This document shows positions 12,074 through 24,943 of a stretch of DNA of 64,000 nt, piece by piece. Source of the DNA: Adineta ricciae (Eukaryota > Rotifera > Eurotatoria > Adinetida > Adinetidae). The notes below the pieces were generated by a model, which had not been told where the DNA came from, did not search any database, and saw only the letters and a list, made by a program, of their open reading frames with translations. A program made the position numbers and the translations under genes. The stretch lies in the NCBI GenBank assembly GCA_905250025.1, contig CAJNOJ010000158.1, positions 1-64,000 of the forward strand, given 5' to 3'. Every line of letters starts with the position of its first letter. Within the stretch, counting starts at the first letter, position 1.

Positions 12074-13172
12074 ATGACAACTCTCCGAGTGTTGTTACTT
12101 TTTAGTCTCTCATTATGTACCAAGGGGCTGTACGAATGTTATTTTGATTATGATGAAAAATGTCTGTCCGGTCTTTCATCAGCTTCATATGTTCTACTCA
12201 ATGAAACAAGTGACGAACCACGACAACCCGCTTCGGATGCAACAGCGATTGGTAAACAATATGAATCGAGTTTTCCTTTCGATTCACTCGAATTTTTTCT
12301 TCATAGGAACGTACAACGATGATGGCGAATGTTTTTTTCCATACGAATTGAATTCCTATCAAATGTATTTCTGTGCAAAGACAGATCCGGATTTACCAGC
12401 AACATGTCCAAGTTTTAACTCAACAGGACCCAAGCTGAACTGCAGTGAAGGTAGTTGTTCATTGGAAATCGAATTCAGGAAAAAACGTTTTTTTCTTGCG
12501 AAAAGGTGAATATGGATACGAAAAATTTGAAAACGAAGAAATCGGTTCGCGTACGCATCGACTTGACCCAAGACGTACTCTCGAAGCTGGTGAACATTGC
12601 ATCGAGTTTTTTTACTATCTATCAGATAATAAATCGAATGCGAGTATAAATGTCATAGTTGAAGATACAACGTCGAATACCAATACTACAATTCTATCGG
12701 CTTCTGAACGTCATGAAAATCGATGGCATGAGATTCGAAGGGATTTCTATCTCTATAATGAGAATCCAACGGTAATTTCGTGTCGTGTTACAACGAAAAG
12801 TATTTTAGCTGTTTTTGTCTTCAAAGATCTATTTCGAATTCCAACGAGGAGCTTCTCTCGATTCGTTACCATTCTACCTCGCAATCGATGATATAATCAT
12901 CAATAATCTCGAATGCGGTATGAGTCACTATCAAATTCTTATTCCATAAACGATGTCCTATATTTCTTAGGACCGATAAATACGACTACCATTCCAACAA
13001 CGACAATTATCGTAAGCGAATACTCTTAAATCTATCCTTACAGAAAAAGTTCATCATTCAATCTAGACTACGACGACCTCAACTACGACAACATCGACAA
13101 CTACTACAACTACTCCTCCCACCACTTCTCAAACCACGACGAGCACTACAGTGAGCACTTCTACATCCACAA

Positions 13173-13211
<39 letters not shown>

Positions 13212-13402
13212 CTACTACAGTCAGTTCAACAAGAACAACGACATCTTCTGGATCGACAACGACGACAACAACAACGAGTTCTTCCACAACTTCTAGGACT
13301 ACTTCTACATCCACGATTACGACTAATACGCCACCATCATCCTCAATTCAAAGTAAATTCTCATTCTTCGCAAACACACGTTTCATATTTTTCTTTATTT
13401 AG
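12074..13402 (+). CDS. Secreted MAM-like domain protein with Thr-rich stalk, copy 1
   Basis: Six exons (12074-12251, 12307-12450, 12506-12771, 12827-12917, 12971-13011, 13067-13402) with introns of 53-55 nt give 351 residues. A signal peptide (MTTLRVLLLFSLSLCTKG) leads into a cysteine-bearing beta-rich domain starting YECYFDYDEKC and ending YFEFQRGASLDSLPFYLAID. These endings match the first and last strands of MAM domains. A Thr/Ser-rich stalk of about 95 residues follows, then a hydrophobic tail (FIFFFI), which could be a GPI-attachment or membrane anchor. Reading without introns 3 and 4 gives false frameshifts; with them the frame is clean in both copies. Likely a mucin-like cell-surface or secreted adhesion protein. 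The MAM call is from domain pattern. Confidence 0.75.
13174..13213 (+). repeat. ACA trinucleotide microsatellite coding poly-Thr
   Basis: About 13 consecutive ACA-type units encode threonine inside the stalk of the MAM-like protein. The stalk exon is 24 bp (8 codons) shorter in copy 2 (60127-60438 against 13067-13402), so the repeat has changed length in frame. Confidence 0.9.
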
Positions 13403-13904
13403 TTCGATCGAACTTTCCAATGTTTCTCTTTTTCTTCTTATTTTTTCTATTAAAAAAACTCTAAATTCAATAAACTACACAAACAAAAACAAACTATCTT
13501 ACTTTGTTTAAGAGAATCACTTTTCTGTTAAAACTACACATCTCTCCATGTTTTACCTTTTCTTCAAAAGAACGAACAAATCAAATAGAAGTCAGACAAT
13601 AGATGTCTTATTTTCGCTCTTGCAACAATCAACTCACAAACTACACAGTAATAAATATCTTCTCTTTTACAACAGATCTTGAAACAAAATCATGATTTAT
13701 TAACAAAAAAGGGCGTTCTTTGATTTTGACTCATATAGAAATCATCGAAGCTTAACCATTTTTCTCGTTTTCTTTTGTCCCATATTATAGACGTTGTTGA
13801 TATTTGTTTCTTGTATGCACATGATACGTTTTCGTTTTCTTTCTCTTCTTATTCTCTGTATTTAAGGACAGTACGTGTGCGTATGTATTCATTTCACCTA
13901 TCAA
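13403..13904. other. Intergenic region before the C2 gene
   Basis: No gene is visible. The segment is AT-rich and well conserved with 60439-60936, which fits 3' and 5' untranslated sequence. AATAAA-type strings near 13469 could end the upstream transcript. Confidence 0.45.
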
Positions 13905-14385
13905 ATGGCTCAAATTCAAGTGACAGTTGTCGAAGGACGAAATATAAAACGTAAAGATTTATTTAGCGAAAGTGATCCGTTCGTTCAAATTTATCTCGAC
14001 GATAAAAATATCAAGCAGAAGACTCGAGTGAAGCACAACTCGAAGAATCCACAATGGAATCAAATTCTCGTCTTGTAAGAAGACTCTTCTCGTTTCTACT
14101 CAATAAACTTTGAATTATTTAGAAATCATTTACACGGACAAGACACTCTTCATGTCGATGTTTGCGACGATGATAAGATCAAATATGACAAAATAGGCTC
14201 GTTCGAAATCGATTTGCATGAACTGTATGAAAAACGTAGGTGAATTTTGATTTCGCAATTTATTGAAATTTGCTCGATTGTTTGCAGATCGTATTGAGAA
14301 TTGGTATAGTATACCCTCGCGATTCGGATCGTCCAGTCGTGGTGAAGTTCATCTGATAATTGAGTATCAACCGTTAAAGGTTTAA
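13905..14385 (+). CDS. Single C2-domain protein, copy 1
   Basis: Exons 13905-14074, 14123-14235 and 14288-14385 with introns of 48-52 nt encode 126 residues, just one C2 domain. The strands and calcium loops are recognisable: VVEGRNIKRKDLFSESDPFV holds the first Asp pair and VCDDDKIKYDKIG the second. The Asp-rich loops suggest calcium-dependent phospholipid binding. There is no signal peptide or membrane helix, so it is likely cytosolic. The ATG at 13905 starts directly on the first C2 strand; an upstream in-frame non-ATG extension is not needed. The stop lies 6 bp from the end of the convergent TRPM gene, so the 3' untranslated regions overlap. Confidence 0.85.
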
Positions 14386-14391
14386 ACGTCG

Positions 14392-17300
14392 CTACCATAA
14401 TGCAATCGTTTCTTTGATGGATGGTGATTCGTCTATTGTACAGAAGAAAAAAAAACAATGAAATGTCGAGCGGAGAGATTTTACTGTTGTTGTTTTTTTC
14501 TTTTCTTGAAGCAAATCAATTTTTTGTTCGAGATTATGTAAAGTTGTTTCGATGTCGTCTTTTTTGTTTAGTTTGAAAACATCATGCCAGTAATCTTCAG
14601 CTATCGCAGTTTCTCGTCGCATTTCATCGCTAACTGGAAAGAAATATTCATCAAAAGATGATCAAAGCGTCATTTTCACTGACTTCGGAATTGTCCTTGA
14701 GTTTCATCGTCGATCGTTTTCACATCATCCAACAATAGTTCGGTTGTAACTAAAGAGAAAACATAAAAAGTCAAGGACACAAGTCGACAGGTTTACTTGA
14801 TCGTTGATAACTTCGACTCTGATTGATCCGCATGATAACAAATCGAATCATACAGAAAGCATAGTAGAGGAGATTAAGCGGAGCGGGTAGGATAGGTTTT
14901 TTGCTAAATTCACTAACGATCAAGAAACGTTGATAACGCCATAAGTCATGAGATTTCTCTTGTACGTTCTGAATCGTCACACTACAACAAAAGATCTTGA
15001 AAATTTGCTGAATCATTTCGTTAGTGCTTACTTGAAAAGAGCAATGAGAACATTTAAAAGCAATATATTGGCAATAGCAACAAATATAATCGCCAGAATA
15101 AAAGCAATATTTGAATACGAATCAGTTCCACCTTTTACACAATAAAAACATCGAAGACGAATAAGAAAAGACAATGTCATAACGAACCGATTGGATCGAC
15201 TTGGCCAAAGACTTTCCAAACACCATACTGTGCAATATCTCGAAGTAATTGCCATGTCCATGTATTCTGTTTGTCGACAGAAATTGTAATATTCAGTAGT
15301 TTACCATCGTCATTGTAGATCCAGTTGATCTGACCCGCAGAAGACAACAAAGACCATGATGTAATAGAGAAACCGCACAGAAAGATAAGAATGAAACAGA
15401 GAAAGAACGAAAGATCACGCATCTATTTAGGCGAAAAAATACAGATGAGAAAAGAAAATTATCAAACAAACCGTGTTGAAAATCATTAATAATTTCGGTC
15501 CAAGACGTTCAAATGCCGAAAATAGATAAAGAGTTCGAACAAACCAAAGAATTAAATCCAAACACAAAAATATCCTAATACACAAAATCAACCAATCGAT
15601 TCCTGTTCAATATTTACCCTACTTTGATATCATAAAGAATGTTTCATTCAAGATGAATCGTGTTACAAATGCGATCAAGTACAAAACAATCGCCGACATA
15701 TCGATCAAATTCCATATATTCGAGATATATTCATAGAAATTCGATTGACTGAACTGAAAACCAAACATATGAGATTGCTCTTCGAAAATCAATCGTTTAT
15801 CTTACTTGATAAATTTCTTCTCCGATTAAACTCCAAGCGCAAATATGTAGAACGATTTCCGTTATTGGTATCGGTAAAATTTTCATATAAAGATACTTAT
15901 TCGAATGCATATTCAATGGTAAATAATCGATGAGAAGAACATAGCTGAATAGTCCGAGAAAAAGAGCAAAGAATATCTTTGAAAAACAAAGTGAATCAGC
16001 GAGGAGGAAATGGAGAAGAGCGCTGATAACATACGACATTGTAGAAAAAACGAACAATCGGTGCTTGATAGAAATAGACGATTCTTTTCGACCATCCAAT
16101 CGGATTTCGTGTATTAATTTGATCAAATCTGAAATAGAAGTTCAATGAAGAATTCGTAACTTCAAGAATCAATCTACTTAGGTAATGCTGGCATCATTTC
16201 GAATATCTGAGGTTTGAGTTCATTCCGAATTTGTTGACGTTTTCTTACATATGGTAAAAACACCGAAAATAACGGAAGCAATGGAAGAAAGAATGTGCAA
16301 AGTAAAATCTAAACGAAAAAGATTCGTTTCTGATAACGAAAAACACTACAAAACAAATAACCCTCATGTTGATGGCTCTGCGTTTGTAATTGATATGTCC
16401 ATACCTAAAATTGAAGATAAGATTGGAGATGAAACCATTTCGAATGATTACCATGTCTCATCGAGGTATTTTTGAACGCATTCCGATGCAAGAAATGTTT
16501 GACAACTAGCTTCTTCAGCTAGTTGAAGAGGTTTAATATTATCGAAAGCCGCAGCTGGTTGATTCAACAGATCAACAGCGAAATCTTCATCAGTGTGAAA
16601 ACATTGATCAATAATCGCGGTTGCATATTTATCGAATTCACTACAAATCTTTAATCCTTCCCATCGATCCTGTTATCAAATTTAACTCACTTGACGTTAT
16701 TTCTATAGCGTTGTTTCTTTGCCGTATGAAGTGGCATCGTCAATGCATATCGATAAATTGTTGCAGCGAGCAACGGACTTGTTATTGGATTCTACAAGAC
16801 ATATGTCAAAGATTGAAATATTGAGAAAAGTCGTACCCAAGTTTTCGAACAGAGATACTTTGCGAGTTCGAATCGATCGACGAAAATGGCCCAGAGAAAA
16901 AATTCTCGTGTAGCATTTTGTCCCAATGATTGATTCTTATTCGGTGAGATTCGATGAAGCTAAGTATTAGGTTGAAAACAGATTTCCATTAGCCAAAAAG
17001 AACACACTTACTTCAGTTGCATGAGGAAAGTAACATGCATAGTATTCTTCTCTTGTGGGAATGTCTCCTTTAATTTTGTCGTCAACCGGCAACCCGGAAT
17101 CAACCTATAGATGCAAAATGATACGAAAAATCGGTGCAGATCGAAAGATACGTACTTCAGCCGATGCATATAATTGTTCTAGATGATGTACAGTTAAATT
17201 TCGTAGTGATGTACCATAATTCATTAGTAATGTAACAAAATCAACATAGTTTCGATGTAGAGCTTCGATGAGTACTTCGTAAAGATCATTTTCCTTCGAG

Positions 17301-19067
17301 AATAATCAATATGAATATCGATAAAACAAGCTCGAAATTCTCACTGTCCATCGGGATATCGTTGCATCAGTAAGAATATGCTTTTTCGCATAGTCAAACT
17401 TTTGCCATGCCTATATGAGAAGATTCGAAATTGTCTCATTGATATTTCAACCAATCTTACCATCGCTAATTTCATTTGTTCATCCAAATTATCTCCTGAA
17501 AATTTCGCACCTACGGCAAACATTCCGGTCAAGATTCATCCTTCGAAGTCAAATTTCAACAAACCATTGAAAACTGCTTCGAGAATCGCATCTTCCAGTT
17601 GTCCATGATGTCGTGGATTTTCGAATTCGAATATCACAACGAGTTGCTTTTGTTGGCATAATACTTGACAAAGATCCTCTTTGATCTCATCGACCCACGA
17701 GTTGTTCTCGGATCGTGCTGCATCTAATCTAAACAAAGGAACAAGTGAAGAACGATTCTCGAACATCGGAGACTTACATTGCATTCAATTCAGATTTTTG
17801 CTTGTTGCAAGTTTCTTGCTCGGAAAAAAACAAATGTAAATTTGCGACAAGATCTGCAGCCCGACCTGTTCCCTACCAGAAGTTAAAGAAAATGATCAGA
17901 AATGTAAATACGACTTGTCCGTTCTACTTTGACGACAACTAGGGGTGTATTTGATTTCAATGCTTGACAAATTGTACGAACTGAATACGGACCACCTTCA
18001 ACTAGAATCATAACAATAGGAACCAAGGTCTTTCCTGCAACATCAGTCGTATTGATTTCACGAGAATATTTTTCGATTCGGGCACGTTGTAAAAGTGCAG
18101 TATCATTGACGGATGATTTGCCTTCAAATAGTAGAAAATGAGTATGATTAGGTTCCAGATCGCATCGTTTGTCTTCCGGTTGTTTAACTGCATATGTACG
18201 AATATAGTTTTCGTCTGCTGCATCCTATCGAAACCATCGATCAATTCAAATCTTTTCATCTCTCATCTTACCAATACTGTTGATCCAATTTGCAAACGAT
18301 TATGCTGACGAACTTTCGCTGGTTTATCCAGTAGACTTGTATTTGTATTTACAGATGAATCGACCACTGGTCGTACTAGTTGATCGTTTCCAGCTGTATA
18401 TTTCCAAGTGCCGATGCCGATACATGGTACATCGAGACCGTTTCTTCGATTTTTATATCGATAATTATTGAGAGCTTCTCCGACTCCTTTAACAACACCT
18501 GCATTGGTACCAGCTGTGATTATCCATGCATCTAAAACAACAGTATTGCGAGATTTTTTAAGGAAAAATTTCAAGTGAATTACTTGTTGTAGCAGCTGCG
18601 GCGACTAAACCACGTTGAAATGTTTTGCGAAGATGAGCAGGCATGTGACATCGTTTTCCTCCACCTGTCACTGATATAATTAAATTTGGTGTCGGTAATT
18701 GCCAAGCATCGTTCATGAATTGAACTACGGTTGTCGCATCGGTTTGAAGAGCTAATCGAATGTATTGAGACAAACGTGTCGTCGAATCAATGTCAGATCT
18801 TCCGAATTTTATATACCCAAATTGATTTGTCACATCACTATCAAAGAATAATGAACTAATTTAGTTATTTTTTTCAAATAAATTTTTTCTTACGAGCTAT
18901 TATCAGATTGATGAATATTCAATTGACGAATTACCTGGATAATTAAAACAAATAGATTTTGGAATATAGTATTATTAATTCTATACCTCTTGTATACGAG
19001 CCATTTTCTCACAAATGTCTGTCGTCATTGCGATTGATTCTTCGATAAAATGCTTGTCGTGGCTCAT
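14392..19067 (-). CDS. TRPM-like cation channel, copy 1 (complete, many exons)
   Basis: The gene is a TRPM-family channel split by many short introns and estimated at about 1,200 residues. The first exons are 18987-19067, 18894-18934, 18584-18855, 18272-18531 and one starting at 18224. The N-terminal TRPM homology region is clear: WQLPTPNLIISVTGGG, WIITAGTNAGVVKGVGEA, LEPNHTHFLLFEG, VEGGPYSVRTICQAL and GTGRAADLVANL. Later come DEQMKLAMAWQKFDYAKKH, a six-helix membrane part (about 16126-15030) with a pore-like YGVWKVFGQVDP, the post-pore helix ending LLNVLIALF, the TRP-box-like WRYQRFLIVSEFSKKPILPA and a C-terminal coiled coil. No Nudix or kinase domain follows. Apparent stops at about 17540 and 17920 fall inside introns. 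Probably a calcium-permeable channel; gating unknown. Confidence 0.88.
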
Positions 19068-19676
19068 TAGGGAACTTTTTACTTCGTTGCTGATGTAGAA
19101 GAAAAGCAATGAGAAAAAGTTTACCGAAAAGAAAAGAAAAGGAAAAAAAAACGACAGCATGCCGCACAGTGAACAGAAAAGAAAAATATCATTCTTTTAC
19201 TTTGATACTATATTAAGATGTAACATCTGGTTGTTTCTTAGCCAAGTGTTGAATTATGGTCAAAGAAAAGAAAAGGAAAGAAAAGAAAAGTGAAAGAAAT
19301 TCTTTCAGTCGTACGGCATCGACTTAACGTATAGCTCTAAAAAAGTAAAGACAACAGTGATGTCCGCAGAAGACAAAGATGGAAGTGAGAAGATCAAACA
19401 GTTTCATCAGTTGTTGATGTTAATTTAAAAACTTTTCTCGTGTTTTGTCGATGTTCGACGTATTTTTTTGACCTTCTAAGAATCTCTTGGCAAGACGCGC
19501 CCCTGTGAGCATATATTCACAACCATATTGTATTTTTAAATTTCTGATGGGCTTAATCTAATGATTAGCATACAGCTCAGCCAGTCTGTATTGCTCTCGG
19601 TAAATAATGAAAAGGTGAAAGTGTGGCTGTATATTAACTGAACGCGTCAAAGTCAGTTTTATCAAATTTTAAAGAG
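19068..19676. other. Divergent upstream region with GAAAA-rich simple repeats
   Basis: This spacer separates the divergently transcribed TRPM and GPCR genes and probably holds both promoters. Purine-rich low-complexity stretches (gaaaagaaaaggaaa type) occur at about 19128-19152 and 19262-19292. No coding sequence seen. Confidence 0.5.
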
Positions 19677-20660
19677 ATGATGCAGCAATCGATCGGAAAT
19701 AGCACTATTGGATGGAGTTCTACAGTTTTATATCAAAACCGCATACTTCTAGGAATTGGGTTGCTAGGTACATTTCTTCATTCCTTGCTGTGGTTTCAGC
19801 TATTCTTTCATAGAATTCCACTTGATCTTAGCCTTATCTTCCCAGCCTGTTATGTTTCTACCGATATATTTATCTTATTATCATACCTTGTTCAATATGT
19901 TATTCGTAGTACAGCAACAACACCAACATGGCGTGCTTCTTGTTACTTCGAAGCATATTTTGCATTTTATTTCAATATTCTTGAATCGTTCTATTTAACA
20001 TTGCTACACATTTGTCGTTATTTGCAAATTGTTCGAAATAAAAACATCTATATGGATCATCGGTATCTTGTTTTGTTCATGTGTATAATAGTTCCGGCAT
20101 TGATTCTCATGAATATGATCATTCAACATGAAATGGCATGGTCTATTGTCATCGAAAAACCGGGATCAAGTTGTTCATTGGTTTACACTTCTCTATCGAT
20201 TCGTGTTTGGAATGTCATCGTCTTCTTTTGCTTACCAATTATCCTTAGTTTTATGACGTCGATTCGAAGTTTATTCTATGTCAAACAAACGTGCTCTCAA
20301 CAAATGATGATACGTCGAAATCATCATCGCCGTTTGATCTATCGCTTTCTTATCTTCTTTACAATATGGTTTATTCTTTGGGCGCCATCTGTCTTATTGA
20401 CTTTTCTTGATATTCATACTGTTGGTAATCAGATCAGATTTATTTTCACTGCAGCAAATGGATTAGAAGCAAGTATCGATGGAGTTCTAGTTATCATGTT
20501 AGACACACGTTTTCAGATGGTCTGGCAAAAATCTCATGACGCCATTCTTCAACGACTAGGCTGGCAGAAAACAAACAAAGTAAAACCGGTGATTCAAGCA
20601 ATGTCTATTATGCACGATAGAACATGCTCAGCGAAGAACAATATGCATGTCACCCATTAG
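19677..20660 (+). CDS. Rhodopsin-like GPCR, single exon
   Basis: An intronless frame of 327 residues has seven hydrophobic segments. The N-terminus carries an N-glycosylation site (GNST) before helix 1 (ILLGIGLLGTFLHSLLWFQL). Helix 3 ends in LLHICRYLQI, so the usual Asp-Arg-Tyr is Cys-Arg-Tyr. Helix 6 reads FFTIWFILWAPSVLLTFL with the expected Trp-Ala-Pro. Helix 7 (NGLEASIDGVLVIML) lacks a normal Asn-Pro-x-x-Tyr. Such altered class A motifs are common in the expanded bdelloid chemoreceptor-like families. Ligand and G-protein are unknown. The gene is divergent from TRPM and has no copy elsewhere in the window. Confidence 0.85.
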   Translation: MMQQSIGNSTIGWSSTVLYQNRILLGIGLLGTFLHSLLWFQLFFHRIPLDLSLIFPACYVSTDIFILLSYLVQYVIRSTATTPTWRASCYFEAYFAFYFNILESFYLTLLHICRYLQIVRNKNIYMDHRYLVLFMCIIVPALILMNMIIQHEMAWSIVIEKPGSSCSLVYTSLSIRVWNVIVFFCLPIILSFMTSIRSLFYVKQTCSQQMMIRRNHHRRLIYRFLIFFTIWFILWAPSVLLTFLDIHTVGNQIRFIFTAANGLEASIDGVLVIMLDTRFQMVWQKSHDAILQRLGWQKTNKVKPVIQAMSIMHDRTCSAKNNMHVTH

Positions 20661-21395
20661 TTTATGTCATAAGAACAACTATGAACTGTTTCAAATTCTA
20701 TTAGAATGTCGTGTACTTTTTCGCATTGTGACCGAAATAAACGTAGGGGACAGTTGTTTGTTTGAGGGCAACATTAATTTTAATAAAAAATGTCTAAGGC
20801 AGTAAAATCGCTTTCTTTTCAACAATATTGACATGACTTAGTTTAATCTTCTCAATAAAACACAGTTAGATGCTAGGCCCGACACGAATGTGTTCTCGAA
20901 CAAACTAATTTTATCATGAAACATGAAGATATATTTTTATTCTAAGTCAATATAAACCACTTCCAGTTAGCAGAGTTCCAGAGAAGCCTCTGTTCTAACA
21001 AGATCTGTTGTCGGCGTTGATGGTTATCTATTTCAGTGTTTGGCTTCTTTTTTCCTTTTCCGAATCCTTCTATGCACATTTTTCGTCTATCACAAGGTTT
21101 TATTTGAATAAGATAAAACAAAGAGCCATTCTACTTTCATTTTGGTTGCAGGCGAGGCTGCCTTTAATTTATTTGTAATTCTAATATTCCATCCATTTCG
21201 ACAAGGTCATCTACACAAAATGATATATTTTGTCAGTCTAAAATGGAATATGGTGTTACTCTTGCTTGTTTATGAACTATCAGGGTAGCAGTGTGGTCAG
21301 CCATTACGAACAGCACAGCGATTTTGTCTGCGAATCTATGATTCGACCAGAAAATGTTTTGAAGTTTCATCACCAGTACCTACTATTCCAAACAA
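20661..21395. other. Intergenic region
   Basis: No supported gene. Part of the right end (about 21280-21395) may be the lost 5' portion of the neighbouring GH31 pseudogene, but I cannot assign residues to a domain. Confidence 0.35.
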
Positions 21396-23220
21396 AATGA
21401 ACATCACCGACTATGACGTTCTTATTAATCAGAATCCTTTTGCAATTGTTGTCAAACGACGATCCACCGGTGTAATCCTTCAAGCATACTTGTAGCAAAT
21501 ATTTATTATGCTTCTTCATTATAAACAAAGTAATTGCTCGAGATTTGATTCCAATGCATCACCTCTCATATATGCCAATTAATTTATTCGATTTTCCAGT
21601 TCATTGTCCAGTCCATATCTATATGGATCAGATGAGTATCAGCAACAGTTATTAATTAACATAACCAGCGATTGCAAAAGGCGAATACTTTGGACGTATG
21701 ACTTTCCTCCGATGGAACACATTAATTTGTACGGTAGGTGTCCATCCGTTTCACATCAATGTGGAAATGAACAGCAATACTTCAACGAATTTTCTTCTCA
21801 ACTCAAATGCTATGGACATCGATCTTCAGCCATTACCTATGAGACTCTTAGTGGTGTTATTGATCTACATTTATTTACTGGATCAACAGCACATGGTGTC
21901 ATTCATCAGTATTTGGAAGTCATCGGAGGTAGAAGAGTTTGACTTTTCATTTTATCAGTCGCTTTTTTTCTTCGTTTATTAAAAATCGTTCATGCCACCG
22001 TATTCGTCTCTTGGTTTTCATTTATGTCGCTTCGAATACAATAGTATCGAAAAATTACAAGCAGTGACTCAAGTACCATAATACGAAAACTTTTTATAGA
22101 AATCTGTTATATTGTCTTTTCATTAGCGAATGCACGATGCTAATTTTCCGTACGACGTACAATGGACTGATATTGACGCCATGCCGTCGCATTTGGACTC
22201 CACCTATGACAAAAATAAATTTCATGATCTTGCCGATCTTGTTCGTTCAGTACAATCGTAAGGTAAACGTTATGTGAATATTCTCGATCCAGGCATCAGT
22301 TCAATGCAACCAGCAGGAACGTATCCACCATATGATGATGGTCTGAAAGAAGCAATATTCATCAAAACTCGACTTGAATTATGGTGAGATGTTCCGATAG
22401 ACATTCTCATCGGCTCGCTTAGTGTGAAAACGATCTGTCTATCTGCTCAATAGAGTCTTTCGTTTCATTATGACTTACACAGTATGTTTAGTTATTTCGA
22501 ATCAAAAGCTACGAACTTGTAATTCTTGTAATGTATCATAGAGAAATTCAACATTCATCATACATTTTAGTGCATGGAAAGAAATTCATCTTAAACGGTC
22601 ATTTGTTCTGTCTCGTTCGTCATTTGTCAAATTCGGTCAATATGCTGCGCATTGGATAGGAGATAATTCTGCACCATACGAAGATACGTATTTTCCGATT
22701 TCGGGTACACATTGAATTAGAGGAGTACGAGATGAGTCGAAGTAACCTATCTGTTTTTTAGCTATTCTGATTTTTAATATGTTTGGTATAACGCACGTTG
22801 GTGCCGATATCTGCGGTTTTCGACTCGATATAACCCAGGCCGAACAATCCAGCATGGAAACGGCCGGTTCCGTGGTATTTCGAAGATTTCATGGAATCCT
22901 GCTTCAGGAACCATCATCCTGGGAACTGAAGAATTGTGTACATAATGGATGCAATTAGATGCATTCTATCCCTTCATGGAAAATCATAACTATCTTCGCT
23001 GAAAGGTATAGTGTTATCATTGATCTATCTTATCATTTTAACGAAATTATAACTAGGATCAAGATCCAACAGTTTTTTCTTCGAAGACTCAACAGATAGT
23101 GAAAGAAGCATTGCTGATGCGATATTTTTTAACACCGTTTTGGTATACTTTGCATTACCAAGCTGCTACTACATCAGCAACTGTACTGCAACCATTTCAT
23201 TTCGAGTTTCGCTTATTCAT
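21396..23220 (+). pseudogene. GH31 alpha-glucosidase (maltase-glucoamylase-like) pseudogene
   Basis: Glycoside hydrolase family 31 landmarks appear in order but in shifting frames: NITDYDVLINQNPFAIVVKR (about 21400), WTYDFPPMEHINLYG (21690), GVIDLHLFTGSTAHGVIHQY (21850), PYDVQWTDIDAM (22145), HWIGDNSAPYED (22650), GITHVGADICGF (22790) and FLTPFWYTLHYQA (23130). GH31 enzymes of this type hydrolyse alpha-1,4-linked glucans and are secreted or membrane-bound. Here stops and frameshifts break the frame in several places. The stretch expected to carry the Trp-x-Asp-Met-Asn-Glu nucleophile, between the 22380 and 22580 blocks, is not recognisable. The gene is dead. It has no second copy in the window. 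Confidence 0.82.
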
Positions 23221-24943
23221 CATATCATTTTTGTGATCACATAGTTACTTTAGATACCCTAAGGATGAAAGAACACTTGGCATCGATCGACAATTTCTGA
23301 TTATGGTCGTGTAATTCTAGTCTCGGCAAACCTTGTTTCGGTATAGTTCAGCAAGCATAAGTCGATTTACTCTCGTAACATTTGCTTAGTGAAAAAATAA
23401 GGACTATGCTTATTTTTCACCAGGTATCAGAATGAAGATAGTTGGTGCATTTGTTGACCTCGATGTTCCTTTAGCTCTACGTTGACAACGTGCAACATCC
23501 ATGTTCCGAATTATTATCCATTCTACACAAAATAGAAAAAAAAACAATACTAAAACTTCTTGCTCTTCGAAAACTTTCACATAGAGATTGAAAAGTGAGT
23601 TTGGTTGATTTCGATGGCTACGAATCAAAATCAGATTTGATTTGCTACAACTTACTTCCAGAATGGATAATTGAATCAAAATTTTTCAATTTGATAACTA
23701 TTCAAATCATCCGTTTGATTCGTAGGAACTAGTTTCCTTCTATATGAACATAATTTATATGATTGTATTCGGTTATTTCCACAATCTGCAACGGATAAAG
23801 TTGAATTAGTTTCATCACGAAAGATTCTTCGAGAATTCACGAGTGTAGTGGATGTCGATCCAGCAGTTCATGTTGGCTAGATGATGAACAATAAAGAATT
23901 CGAGCTTTGCTTGTAAAAATGTTCAAACATTGTCGACAGATATTCATTCAATCAAATCGAGATTTGTTGAATTTGCATTTATACTTTCATTTGATGAATA
24001 AAATGTATCAACAGAAATCTCATCGTTTGTTGTCACAATAAACTTAATGAATTTGATAGATTAACAAAAATATGTTTGATTAAAGTCAAATTTTCTTGGA
24101 GAAAAAACAGAAATTATGCATTATTTTGATATAGATTTCACGCCGAATCAGAAGAAAGCATTGGCCGATTATATGAATAACCCAAATATGTTAGATGGAA
24201 TGAGTTATAACTTGGACTATATACAAAGAATCTGTCTGATACTTATGACAGAATGAACAAAATGGTGAAGAAACGAAATTGATTGTTACACTATATCAAA
24301 AGTAATCAGCTTTTGTGTTAAACTCTAGTTTGTTCAATTTTAAAATATAGTCACGCAGGAACTTGAACATCAAATATTGAATTTAGAATTCTCTCGAAGG
24401 TCGTTTTGGGTAAAAAAAATGTTCAATAAATACAAGAAAATTGTTGACGACAATGTTTGAGTTCCTTGCAACATTTCCTTGACACATTTACAAACAAAAT
24501 GGATTTTATAAAGAAAATTCTCAAACATTATTAATACCAATTTATGTGTGAAACATATCGACCGGATCGTGATTTATCGGTTAATCAATAGAGAAAACGT
24601 TGTCAATAAGCAAGACGAACAACACAGCTCTTGATATAACATCATCCATGTATTTGCTTTCTTCTCGTTATCATCCATTATGTAAGTTATAGACAGCAAT
24701 CAATTAATTCGATTTTTCTGTTGATCAACGAATTTGCGTGCGATAGAGAGTCTTTCAATTAACTTTCGCGATCGTGATAGTAAATATCTTTGCATTTATG
24801 ATACTAAACGACACTTTTACACAGAAAAAGAACAAAGAAAAAACACCATGTGGGTTGTGCTTGTGCAAAGAAATGCTGTCATTAGTAGAAGAAATCAAAT
24901 TTCAGTCGACTGTTTTTTGCTTTGAATCAAATTTAGCTGAAAC
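23221..24943. other. AT-rich gene-poor stretch
   Basis: A short coding-like piece near 23730-23870 may be the last remnant of the GH31 gene. The rest (23880-24943) is very AT-rich with no coding sequence I can support. The end probably contains the promoter of the first C2 gene. Confidence 0.4.

Larger units (their letters stand above)
1..16964 (+). repeat. Large direct repeat, copy 1 (left block)
   Basis: Gene order, orientation, exon borders and most intron positions in this block recur at 41269-64000. Position 1 matches 41269, inside the third exon of the EF-hand gene, and about 16964 matches the window end. The offset grows from 41.27 kb at the left to about 47.06 kb at the right because copy 2 carries a 6 kb insertion. 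Exons differ by a few percent, mostly silently. Spacers show indels of tens to hundreds of bases. Confidence 0.95.

Noticed and set aside
12451-12505. Two-base frameshift in the MAM-like gene of copy 1
   Set aside because: The difference falls in a 55-57 nt segment with GT-AG ends. Treating it as an intron restores the frame in both copies.
13129-13314. Poly-Val protein on the minus strand
   Set aside because: It is the antisense of the ACA/ACG Thr-rich stalk and has no independent support.
17480-17590. In-frame stop in the TRPM gene of copy 1
   Set aside because: The stop lies in a segment bounded by gtttgt and ttttcag. Removing it restores the family pattern around DEQMKLAMAWQKFDYAKKH.
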